Shown here: piece by piece, positions 1 through 5,188 of the stretch | How positions within the stretch are numbered: position 1 is the first letter of the stretch | Layout: every line of letters starts with the position of its first letter | Assembly: GCA_010092775.1 (NCBI GenBank) | Contig: JAADYZ010000196.1 | Span: forward strand, 1 to 6,437 | Reading direction: 5' to 3' | DNA from: Chloroflexota bacterium | GTDB taxonomy: Bacteria > Chloroflexota > Anaerolineae > Aggregatilineales > UBA3940 | DNA length: 6,437 nucleotides | Notes under the pieces: generated by a model | Database searches by the model: none | What the model saw: the letters and a program-made list of their open reading frames with translations, nothing else | What the model was told of the DNA's origin: nothing | Translations under genes and position numbers: made by a program

Positions 1-505
1 GCCCGGTCGCAATGACCGCCGGCCCAGCCCCAGCCTCAAAGAAAAGCGGACTGTCTGGCTCAACCATCGAAATCCCATTTAGCCCTTTGGCAATGCCGAG
101 GGCCAGCGTTAGACGGCCCGGTCCGCTGGTCCATTCACGCTGGCGACGCCCCTCTCGCTGCGCTGCCATAAATTCTAACCCATCCACCGGCTCAAGGGCA
201 CGGATCAACACCGCAGCCGGATAGTCAGCGTCTGGCGGTTTGGCCACCACATTGAGCAGCCAATACATCCCGTAGATCAGATAGACATAGCTCACAGCGA
301 CCGGCCCGAACATCGGCAAGTTCCGCTCCGTGCGTCCGGCTCGCCCATGCGAAGCCAGGTCATCCCAACCGCTGTAGGCTTCCGTTTCCACAACTCGGCC
401 AGCGACTCGCGTCTCGCCCACTTGATGAACCAGGATGCAGCCCAGCAAGTCTTGAGCGACGTCAACTGTATCGCGGGCAAAGTAGTCAAGCGATAACCGT
501 GTCAT
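1..505 (-). CDS. mpg: DNA-3-methyladenine glycosylase (AAG/MPG family), C-terminus beyond window edge
   Basis: Base-excision-repair enzyme that removes alkylated and deaminated purines (3-methyladenine, hypoxanthine) from DNA by cleaving the N-glycosidic bond. Reading from the ATG at 505, 168 codons are open to the window edge with no stop. Bacterial members are usually about 190-210 residues, so only the last part is missing. Residues that line up with human AAG are present: ETEAY at 40-44 holds the catalytic Glu (E42, human E125) and the nucleotide-flipping Tyr (Y44, human Y127). H53 matches H136. YVYLIYGMYWLLN at 73-85 supplies Y75, Y78 and N85 (human Y159, Y162, N169). VLIRALEP (99-106) and GPGRLTLALGI (128-138) are further family signatures. 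The start overlaps the epimerase stop by four bases (ATGA), which suggests coupled translation and fixes the start. No strong Shine-Dalgarno is needed in that arrangement. Family assignment is firm; the symbol is by family. Confidence 0.95.
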   Translation of the reverse strand, partial: MTRLSLDYFARDTVDVAQDLLGCILVHQVGETRVAGRVVETEAYSGWDDLASHGRAGRTERNLPMFGPVAVSYVYLIYGMYWLLNVVAKPPDADYPAAVLIRALEPVDGLEFMAAQREGRRQREWTSGPGRLTLALGIAKGLNGISMVEPDSPLFFEAGAGPAVIATG

Positions 506-1437
506 TGGGTGGACTTGGCAAAACGCGGATCATGGCTGATGAGCATCTTGAGCCCCTGGGCCAGAGTATAGCGCGGCCTGTAATCGAGCAAATCGCGGGC
601 CCGTGTGAGGTCGGCTTGCATTCGGCTTACGCCGCCGGTCTGCCCAGTGTTATAGATTGGCTCCAGATGCTTGCCGATAACCTCGCCGATCGTATCGACA
701 AGCTGGTTGATCTCGGTGGCTGTTCCACTGCCCACGTTGATCACCTGCTGATTGACCTTTTCTGCCGTCGCGGCCGAGATGAGTGCATCCACCACGTCAT
801 CAATATAGACAAAGTCACGCGTCTGGCTACCATCGCCGAAAACCACCAGTGAGGCTCCTGAAATGGCCGATTTGAGCAGGCGCGGCACCACTGGCGCATG
901 GGAAGCCGGAAGCTGTTGGCCCGGACCATAGGCATTGAAGACCCGCAGCGCGACCGTCTCAATCCCCCACAAGCGGCCAATCGTGCGCACATACATCTCT
1001 GCCGAGAGCTTGCTGACCGCATAGGGTGAAGTCGGTTCGGGGACCACGGATTCGCGCAGCGGCTGCGCGGCCAAATTGCCATAGACCGCCCCCGATGAGG
1101 CCAACACCACCCGACGCACGCCCGCGTCCCGCATGGCTTCCATCACGCTCACTGTGCCGCCCACATTGGTCTCATTGTAATCACGTGGATACAGCACTGA
1201 CTCCGGGACAGATACGCGAGCGGCCAAATGGTAGACACACTCCACGTTCTGCAGCAGGGTCCACAATTTGGGGATGTCCATCACATCCCCGCGCTCGAAC
1301 AATACCTTGTCGGCAAGGCGGCTTTGGTCACCCGCGATCAGATTATCCAATACGCGAACGGTGTGCCCTTGCCCAGCCAAGCGATTGGCTAGTGCGGCCC
1401 CGATGAAACCGGCCCCGCCTGTGACGAGAAAATCCAT
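502..1437 (-). CDS. NAD-dependent epimerase/dehydratase, extended SDR family (nucleotide-sugar epimerase-like)
   Basis: A complete 311-residue extended short-chain dehydrogenase of the GalE/WbpP type. Such enzymes act in the cytoplasm on NDP-sugars and feed glycan, exopolysaccharide or sugar-interconversion pathways. The Rossmann motif GGAGFIG is at 7-13, with D31 at the end of beta-2 positioned to bind the adenine ribose of NAD. HLAA is at 70-73, N91 in TNVGGT, SSGAVYG at 114-120, and the catalytic YAVSK gives Y139 and K143. RVFNAYGPGQ lies in the substrate half, and the C-terminal ADLTRARDLLDYRP stretch is the usual SDR_e ending. Substrate cannot be read from the sequence: UDP-glucose/galactose, UDP-glucuronate or dTDP-sugar are all possible. 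The ATG at 1437 is preceded in frame by a TGA 12 bases upstream, so no longer start is possible. The ribosome site is weak (GTGAG, 8 nt before ATG). It is followed by the glycosylase with a 4-base overlap, an unusual functional pairing. Confidence 0.93.
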   Translation of the reverse strand: MDFLVTGGAGFIGAALANRLAGQGHTVRVLDNLIAGDQSRLADKVLFERGDVMDIPKLWTLLQNVECVYHLAARVSVPESVLYPRDYNETNVGGTVSVMEAMRDAGVRRVVLASSGAVYGNLAAQPLRESVVPEPTSPYAVSKLSAEMYVRTIGRLWGIETVALRVFNAYGPGQQLPASHAPVVPRLLKSAISGASLVVFGDGSQTRDFVYIDDVVDALISAATAEKVNQQVINVGSGTATEINQLVDTIGEVIGKHLEPIYNTGQTGGVSRMQADLTRARDLLDYRPRYTLAQGLKMLISHDPRFAKSTQ

Positions 1438-1487
1438 GATGGGAACTCACTTTAGTGTGTTGTCACTTTGGGTTGATAGGAAACGCA

Positions 1488-1528
1488 ACCGCCCTATCCA
1501 GTCAACGTGGGCATCTGGATAGGGCGGT
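1488..1528 (-). terminator. Perfect 13-bp inverted repeat with 15-nt loop, possible terminator
   Basis: The arms ACCGCCCTATCCA (1488-1500) and TGGATAGGGCGGT (1516-1528) are exact reverse complements around a 15-base loop. The hairpin lies 26 bases after the stop of the 113-residue gene (1554) and 51 bases before the epimerase ATG. That is where a terminator for the former would sit on the minus strand. The following bases on that strand, TGCGTTTCC, hold only a short T run, so it is not a textbook Rho-independent terminator. It could instead be an mRNA-stabilising or attenuating stem or a protein-binding site. The repeat itself is certain; the terminator role is inferred. Confidence 0.5.
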
Positions 1529-1532
1529 CGAA

Positions 1533-1548
1533 CAAGCCCAGCGGCTTG
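1533..1548 (-). repeat. Small 6-bp hairpin (CAAGCC/GGCTTG, 4-nt loop) in tandem with the 13-bp stem
   Basis: CAAGCC at 1533-1538 and GGCTTG at 1543-1548 are perfect reverse complements with a tetraloop. The hairpin starts five bases after the stop codon of the 113-residue gene and ends five bases before the larger stem. On the minus strand the stem is followed by TTCGACC, which has no T tract. A compact stem directly after a stop codon is consistent with part of a 3' end structure or with protection from exonucleases. Chance occurrence of a 6-bp stem is quite possible. Confidence 0.35.
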
Positions 1549-1553
1549 AATGA

Positions 1554-1895
1554 TTACTCCGTAATGAACTGAAAGTTGGGTTTGTACACCACAACCTTGC
1601 GCGTATAGTTCTCTACATATTCCTGAAGCTGATCTTCAACGCGCTTCCATTCCTCACTTTGCAGCATCCGCCGGATGGTGTCAAGGTCTTCGACCACAAA
1701 ACTGATCATGCGGACTGGGTACTCGCCGTAGGCAGTTTGCCAGACCTCTGTCAGGTGGACGTCCATCGCTTGCACAACCGGGATGAAGCGGCTCATCGCA
1801 AATTGATAGTATGATTCGTTGTTTTCCAATGAGATGTCATACATGAGGATAAGCTTGTAGCGCGGTATGATGGCGCGCGGCCGTTGTTCTGACAT
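1554..1895 (-). CDS. Uncharacterised 113-residue protein with likely dimeric alpha/beta-barrel (NIPSNAP/ABM-like) fold
   Basis: A small soluble protein that I do not recognise at gene level. The pattern reads beta-alpha-beta-beta-alpha-beta: strand 13-20 (YKLILMYD), helix about 25-43, strand 46-54, strand 59-68 (YPVRMISFVV), a long charged helix about 70-98, and a last strand 99-106 (RKVVVYK). This is the ferredoxin-like plan of dimeric alpha/beta-barrel proteins such as NIPSNAP or antibiotic-biosynthesis-monooxygenase relatives. No signal peptide, membrane segment or cysteine is present. The frame stays open to an ATG at 1985, but the ATG at 1895 is preferred. It has GAGG 10 bases upstream, and the 30 extra residues from 1985 do not look like part of the fold. 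The gene stands alone, with a 141-bp leader upstream and hairpins after its stop. The presence of a real gene is well supported by its length, its codon frame and the regular amphipathic pattern. Function is unknown. Confidence 0.75.
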   Translation of the reverse strand: MSEQRPRAIIPRYKLILMYDISLENNESYYQFAMSRFIPVVQAMDVHLTEVWQTAYGEYPVRMISFVVEDLDTIRRMLQSEEWKRVEDQLQEYVENYTRKVVVYKPNFQFITE

Positions 1896-2036
1896 ACAAG
1901 GAGCGCCTCTCGCAACAGTGTGGGCTAGTGACCTTGTGAAACGTTGCACAAAAAGATATGTACCAAGTTGGCGAGACACGACCATCCAATGTGCCTCAAC
2001 ACATGGTTTAGAGTCTAGCGTGCGGCTATCGGTGGC
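1896..2036 (-). other. 141-bp intergenic leader between the radical SAM gene and the small barrel-protein gene
   Basis: No gene is seen here. It holds a ribosome-site candidate GAGG close to the ATG at 1895, a 14-base near-palindrome (1936-1949) and a weak bulged stem CCAATGTG / CACATGG (1986-2006) that on the minus strand comes 31 bases after the radical SAM stop. No convincing -35/-10 pair was found, although a separate promoter for the small gene would be expected from the size of the gap. Confidence 0.5.
1936..1949. promoter_or_regulatory. Near-palindrome GTGAAACGTTGCAC, possible LacI-family-like operator
   Basis: The 14-mer pairs with itself except for one mismatched pair, and is centred on AACGTT with a central CG. 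LacI/GalR-family operators, for example those of PurR and CcpA, have this general form. The centre lies about 48 bases upstream of the ATG at 1895, a reasonable operator position. There is no regulator gene in the window, so the site is only a candidate and may be chance. Confidence 0.2.
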
Positions 2037-3113
2037 TCAAGACCAAAGCCCAGCAATCGAGCGAGCGCAATCGGGGCAGGTGCCATCGGCGGTGAGGCGA
2101 TTCTCTAGAATGTGGAAGCCATAGCGGCGGATTAGTTTGGCTTGGCAGCTCGGGCAGTGGGTGTCTTCCCACTCTCCAACACGGCCAGGTGCATTGCCCA
2201 CATAGACATAATTCAACCCAGCTTCTACGCCAATCTCAGCGGCTTGCAGCAGTGTCTTTGGCGGCGTCCAATCGCGATCTGTCATTTTGTAGTCAGGATG
2301 AAAGGCCGTGACATGCCAGGGAATGTCGGCAGAAACGGAACGAATATAGTGCGCAGCATCCCACAGTTCTTCAGCGCTGTCATTCAAGCCTGGTACGACC
2401 AGGGTAACCACCTCAACCCACAGGCCGAGGTCGTGCGTCAGCTTAATCGTATCTAGGACGTGCTGAAGCACTCCGCCCATCGTTTTGCGATAGACTTTGT
2501 CGTTCATGGTTTTCAGGTCAATTTTGTAGCCGTCAAGGTGCGGCGCAAGATAGTTGATAACCTCAGGGGTGCCGTTGCCATTCGAGATATACAGGGTCTT
2601 CAGGCCCTTTTGGCGCGCCAACTTAAAGACCTCAACCGCCCATTCACTGGTGATCAAAGGCTCGTTATAAGTGCTAGCCACACTCTTGGCGCGTCGCCCT
2701 ACTGCCATACGCAGCAACTGTGCTGCCGACATCATCATGGGGGCGACACCGGCATTGTCATCGCGCATCGTCTGGGAGGTCAGCCAATTCTGGCAGTAGT
2801 GGCAGCGGAAGTCGCAGCCGAGCATCCCAAAGCTGAGTGCATCTGTGGCAGGCAAGACGTGGAAAAAAGGCTTCTTCTCAATCGGGTCGCATTGCAGGGC
2901 GCCTACGTAACCCTGTGGAACATACAACACGCCATCTTGGTTGAAGCGGACCTGGCAGATTCCGCGCCGCCCATCTTTGATCAAGCAGCGGTGCCCACAG
3001 GCAGTGCAGCGCAGCCACTTCTGGTCAGGGTCTTCGATGGTATACAACTCACCGGGAACGGTCAGGCTGTCCAAGAGGTCGCCTAGATTATCGGTTTTGG
3101 TCTGGCGTCGCAT
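2037..3113 (-). CDS. amrS: AmmeMemoRadiSam-system radical SAM enzyme (AmrS)
   Basis: A complete 358-residue radical SAM protein of the AmrS/COG1180 (PflA-like) family, normal in length. The cluster-binding motif CxxxCxxC is at C100, C104 and C107, in GMLGCDFRCHYCQNW. The N-terminal cysteines C36, C39, C43 and C53 (WLRCTACGHRC...GICQVR) precede it, as is usual in this family. TYNEP at 148-152 and YVGN at 304-307 are family signatures. The C-terminus has two CxxC pairs (C320/C323 and C346/C349), a likely zinc-ribbon or metal-binding tail. The family is named for its association with AMMECR1 and Memo domains; its reaction is not settled. Neither partner is in this window. The ATG at 3113 is chosen because a TGA lies in frame 18 bases upstream. 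The ribosome site is poor: GAGAG is 12 bases away and GGAG 17 bases away. The gene follows the dehydrogenase after 44 bp. Confidence 0.93.
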   Translation of the reverse strand: MRRQTKTDNLGDLLDSLTVPGELYTIEDPDQKWLRCTACGHRCLIKDGRRGICQVRFNQDGVLYVPQGYVGALQCDPIEKKPFFHVLPATDALSFGMLGCDFRCHYCQNWLTSQTMRDDNAGVAPMMMSAAQLLRMAVGRRAKSVASTYNEPLITSEWAVEVFKLARQKGLKTLYISNGNGTPEVINYLAPHLDGYKIDLKTMNDKVYRKTMGGVLQHVLDTIKLTHDLGLWVEVVTLVVPGLNDSAEELWDAAHYIRSVSADIPWHVTAFHPDYKMTDRDWTPPKTLLQAAEIGVEAGLNYVYVGNAPGRVGEWEDTHCPSCQAKLIRRYGFHILENRLTADGTCPDCARSIAGLWS

Positions 3114-3130
3114 CGGATCAGTGATCTCTC

Positions 3131-3154
3131 ACTCCATTTCTTGAGGACTCCATT
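3131..3154. repeat. Two direct copies of ACTCCATT at 16-base spacing
   Basis: ACTCCATT occurs at 3131-3138 and again at 3147-3154, inside the 44-bp gap before the radical SAM gene. On the minus strand each copy reads AATGGAGT and so contains a GGAG. One copy overlaps the possible -10 hexamer. It could be a pair of regulator half-sites or simple coincidence. Confidence 0.3.
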
Positions 3155-3160
3155 GTATCA
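3152..3160 (-). promoter_or_regulatory. Possible extended -10 element (TGATACAAT) for the radical SAM gene
   Basis: On the minus strand TGA-TACAAT overlaps the dehydrogenase stop codon. TACAAT matches TATAAT at five of six bases and is preceded by a TGn extension. No good -35 is seen at 16-18 bases; the best is TTTCAT at 15. A transcript from here would start near 3145 and have a leader of about 30 bases before the ATG at 3113. This would allow the radical SAM gene to be expressed apart from the two genes upstream. Confidence 0.3.
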
Positions 3161-3925
3161 CAGCCGCCGCAGATGAAACCCGCCATCTACGTTGATCACT
3201 TCTCCGGTCGAGAAGGGAAAGGCCCCCGTAACTAAGGCCAGAACGGCCTGGCTGACATCCTCTGGCTGGCCCCAGCGAGCGATCGGTGTCAGGTTGCCCT
3301 CTTCAATCAACTGATCGTACTTGCCTTGCACGGCTTCGGTCATGTCTGTTTCGATGATGCCAGGCCGAATCTCAAATACGCGGATGCCATACTCAGCGAG
3401 TCGATCCGCGTAGAGGGCGGTCATCATGCCCATACCCGCTTTAGAGAGGCAGTATTCGCCGCGTCCGGGGCTGCTGGTGTACGCGCTGATCGATCCGATG
3501 TTAATGATCAGATGCTGCTCAGCCGAGGCCCCAGCCTCAATTTGCTGGATCATCTGGCGAGCAACCAGTTGCGTCAGAAAGTACGGGCCTTTCAGGTTGA
3601 CCGCCATGACTTCGTAATAGCTGGTATAAGTCGCCTCTAGTATGTCACGACGCTGGCGCGGGGCCATCCCCGCATTGTTGACCAGTAGATTGATCTGTCC
3701 ACATTGAGCTACGCAGCGCTCCACCAGGCGCTTGCGATCCGCTGAGACCGCAATATCACCGCGCAGGGCCACTCCCTTGCCCCCGACGGCATCGGCCTCG
3801 CGGGTGACCAGCGCGGCGGCTTCGGCATGCCCACGATAGTTGATCACGACCGTCCAGCCTTGGCGCGCCAAGCCAATAACGATCCCACGCCCAATGCCGC
3901 GTGACCCGCCTGTGACCAGCGCCAC
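3158..3925 (-). CDS. Short-chain dehydrogenase/reductase (FabG-like, 3-ketoacyl-ACP-reductase-type SDR)
   Basis: A classical SDR oxidoreductase that uses NAD(P)H to interconvert a ketone and an alcohol in the cytoplasm. Counting from the GTG at 3925 (255 residues), TGGSRGIG is at 5-12, NNAG at 83-86, and the catalytic tetrad is N110, S145, Y158 (EYCLSK) and K162. RPGIIETDMT and STGEVINVDGG are C-terminal signatures. The ending and the RWGQPEDV stretch resemble the group often annotated as 3-ketoacyl-ACP reductase outside fatty-acid operons. The neighbouring glycoside hydrolase makes a sugar or uronate-derived substrate plausible, but this is inference. The frame is open to a TTG at 3967, which would add 14 residues and overlap the upstream gene by 38 bases. 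The GTG starts 4 bases after that gene's TGA and gives the usual SDR length, so it is preferred. Neither start has a clear ribosome site, which fits translational coupling. Confidence 0.92.
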   Translation of the reverse strand: MALVTGGSRGIGRGIVIGLARQGWTVVINYRGHAEAAALVTREADAVGGKGVALRGDIAVSADRKRLVERCVAQCGQINLLVNNAGMAPRQRRDILEATYTSYYEVMAVNLKGPYFLTQLVARQMIQQIEAGASAEQHLIINIGSISAYTSSPGRGEYCLSKAGMGMMTALYADRLAEYGIRVFEIRPGIIETDMTEAVQGKYDQLIEEGNLTPIARWGQPEDVSQAVLALVTGAFPFSTGEVINVDGGFHLRRL

Positions 3926-3929
3926 GCGC

Positions 3930-5039
3930 TCAGTCGGCTGCGTCGACCAGCTTCCAAAGCGCTTCAAGGAAGAAGTAGTCGCCCCACATCACGCTTTCAT
4001 CCACGCCCAAATTCTTGCGCTCATGGTAGACACCGTGCTTCAAGATGCCTTCCCAGTTGGGCGTCTCACTTGCCAGGAACTCAGGCTCGGTTAGCGTCGT
4101 GAGGATGGTCACTGCTTGATCGTGATAGAGTCGTTTGTGTGCAGGGTCGATGCTCAATTCGCTCAATTGCAGCAGCCCGCTAGCGGCAATCGCCGCGGCT
4201 GAGCTTTCATAGGGACGCGCTGGATTCGGTTCGATGAAGTCGTTTGGTGGGATGCCGTTGTCAGGGGAGTGCTCAATGAAGTAGTTGGCGCAGGCTTGGG
4301 CGGTCTGTAGGAAACGCCCATCACCTGTGAAGCTAAAGACTGTCCCGAAACCGTAAAGTGCCCAGGCCAGGCCCCGAGCCCACGATGATCCAGGTCGCCA
4401 GCCTTGATGCGTACCATGCTTGAGAAATGCGCCAGTCTCACGATCAAAGAGCGCTTCGTGGGCGGTGCTGCCATCGCCCCGCACGAGATGACGCCGCGAA
4501 GTCAGGCTATGCTCCATCGCCACATCAATCAGCTCGGGGTCGCCGCTCTCATATCCAGCGAAGAAGATCAGGCCAACATTCATCATGATGTCGATAAACA
4601 GACTGTCTTCCCCCACGAAAGAAGCCACATAAGCACCGGGCGCTTGATAGCGCGAGGCCAGAGTGCGACCAGCTCGGATCACGATGTCCAGCAGATCTTG
4701 GTCGTCGCTCAACGTCCACCAGCGATAGTAAGTTGGCCAGAAGACAAAGCCCAGATCGTGTACCGTGTCATCACTGACACGCTCCTCAACCTGTTTTGAG
4801 TAATGTTCGGCTTTCGTTCGCCAGGTCTCATCTCCCGTTGCCAGGTAGATCAACCAGAGCTGCCCACCCAAGAAGCCCTCACACCAGTTTGTCCAGCGCT
4901 CTCCCTCAATAGACCATTTGCCCGATTCAGTGTACATCGGGAATTGATCCGGGTGTTTGTCCGTTAGAGTCTGAAGCTGCTGCGCCGCAAACTCGAAGAC
5001 TGCATCAGTCCGCGCCAACAGCCGAGTTAAGTTGCTCAT
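3930..5039 (-). CDS. GH88 unsaturated glucuronyl hydrolase
   Basis: A 369-residue (alpha/alpha)6-barrel glycoside hydrolase that removes the 4,5-unsaturated uronic acid left at the non-reducing end of oligosaccharides by polysaccharide lyases. It acts by hydrating the vinyl-ether double bond. Two catalytic-site aspartates are visible: D95 in HDLGF and D150 in FIDIMMN, which correspond to D88 and D149 of the Bacillus sp. GL1 enzyme. H194 (STAH), THQG at 210-213 and WARGLAW at 220-226 match the GH88 active site; GH105 relatives carry a different motif here. NWCEGFLGGQLWL at 51-63 is a family signature. No signal peptide is seen, so it is probably cytoplasmic and acts on imported oligosaccharides. 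The frame is open to a GTG at 5069, but the ATG at 5039 has GGAG 6 bases upstream and is chosen. It is first in a unit with the dehydrogenase and is divergent from an ABC exporter. No lyase or sugar importer is in the window, so the natural substrate is unknown. Confidence 0.94.
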   Translation of the reverse strand: MSNLTRLLARTDAVFEFAAQQLQTLTDKHPDQFPMYTESGKWSIEGERWTNWCEGFLGGQLWLIYLATGDETWRTKAEHYSKQVEERVSDDTVHDLGFVFWPTYYRWWTLSDDQDLLDIVIRAGRTLASRYQAPGAYVASFVGEDSLFIDIMMNVGLIFFAGYESGDPELIDVAMEHSLTSRRHLVRGDGSTAHEALFDRETGAFLKHGTHQGWRPGSSWARGLAWALYGFGTVFSFTGDGRFLQTAQACANYFIEHSPDNGIPPNDFIEPNPARPYESSAAAIAASGLLQLSELSIDPAHKRLYHDQAVTILTTLTEPEFLASETPNWEGILKHGVYHERKNLGVDESVMWGDYFFLEALWKLVDAAD

Positions 5040-5074
5040 CAATCGCTCCAATGTTGTGATAATCCCCACCCTTG

Positions 5075-5103
5075 ATCTTATTCCGAAAAGGTGTCCAATC
5101 CAA
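5075..5103 (-). promoter_or_regulatory. Weak sigma-70-like promoter for the GH88 gene
   Basis: On the minus strand TTGGAT (5103-5098) and TAAGAT (5080-5075) are separated by 17 bases. The matches to TTGACA and TATAAT are three and four of six. Transcription would begin near 5068, giving a leader of about 30 bases before the ATG at 5039. This would rule out the alternative GTG at 5069 as the start. Confidence 0.3.
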
Positions 5104-5124
5104 GAGATTGACCATCATCAGAGA

Positions 5125-5154
5125 TTGCAGCCGGCGATGATCCTCAGGTATGAT
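5125..5154 (+). promoter_or_regulatory. Sigma-70-like promoter for the ABC exporter
   Basis: TATGAT (5149-5154) matches the -10 consensus at five of six bases. TTGCAG (5125-5130) is a weak -35 at 18-base spacing. The start would be near 5161, giving a leader of about 28 bases with the AGGAGG ribosome site. Confidence 0.35.
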
Positions 5155-5178
5155 GAGGCGCTCACGTTCGCAGCCCCC

Positions 5179-5184
5179 AGGAGG
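5179..5184 (+). promoter_or_regulatory. Strong Shine-Dalgarno AGGAGG for the ABC exporter
   Basis: A full AGGAGG ends 4 bases before the ATG at 5189. It is the strongest ribosome site in the window and decides the start of the exporter gene. The spacing is somewhat short. Confidence 0.8.
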
Positions 5185-5188
5185 ATTC

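Larger units (their letters stand above)
5040..5188. promoter_or_regulatory. Divergent intergenic region between the GH88 gene and the ABC exporter
   Basis: This 149-bp gap must carry the start signals of both flanking genes. No coding frame in it is convincing. It contains weak sigma-70-like hexamers in both directions. It also has short inverted repeats: ATCATC (5114-5119) with GATGAT (5136-5141), and CCTCA (5142-5146) with TGAGG (5154-5158), the second spanning the plus-strand -10. These could be operator elements, but arms of 5-6 bp arise easily by chance. Confidence 0.5.

Noticed and set aside
499..852. Plus-strand open frame opposite the epimerase
   Set aside because: Antisense to a gene with complete SDR motifs, and its translation shows no family features.
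1438..1487. Promoter for the epimerase gene between the large hairpin and its ATG
   Set aside because: TTGACT and TATCAA are present but 21 bases apart, with no better pair found.
1896..1985. N-terminal extension of the small protein from the ATG at 1985
   Set aside because: The added 30 residues are Arg-rich and without a matching fold element, and the ATG at 1895 has a usable GAGG site.
2460..3086. Long plus-strand open frame (208 codons) opposite the radical SAM gene
   Set aside because: It lies wholly antisense to a gene with clear family motifs, has no recognisable domain and no ribosome site of note; it is a frame shadow.
3124..3156. Small upstream open frame (MESSRNGVRDH) before the radical SAM gene
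   Set aside because: Its ATG overlaps the possible -10 element, there is no ribosome site, and eleven codons are easily chance.
5040..5069. GTG start at 5069 for the GH88 gene
   Set aside because: The ATG at 5039 has GGAG at 6-base spacing and gives a normal N-terminus; the proposed promoter would start near 5068.
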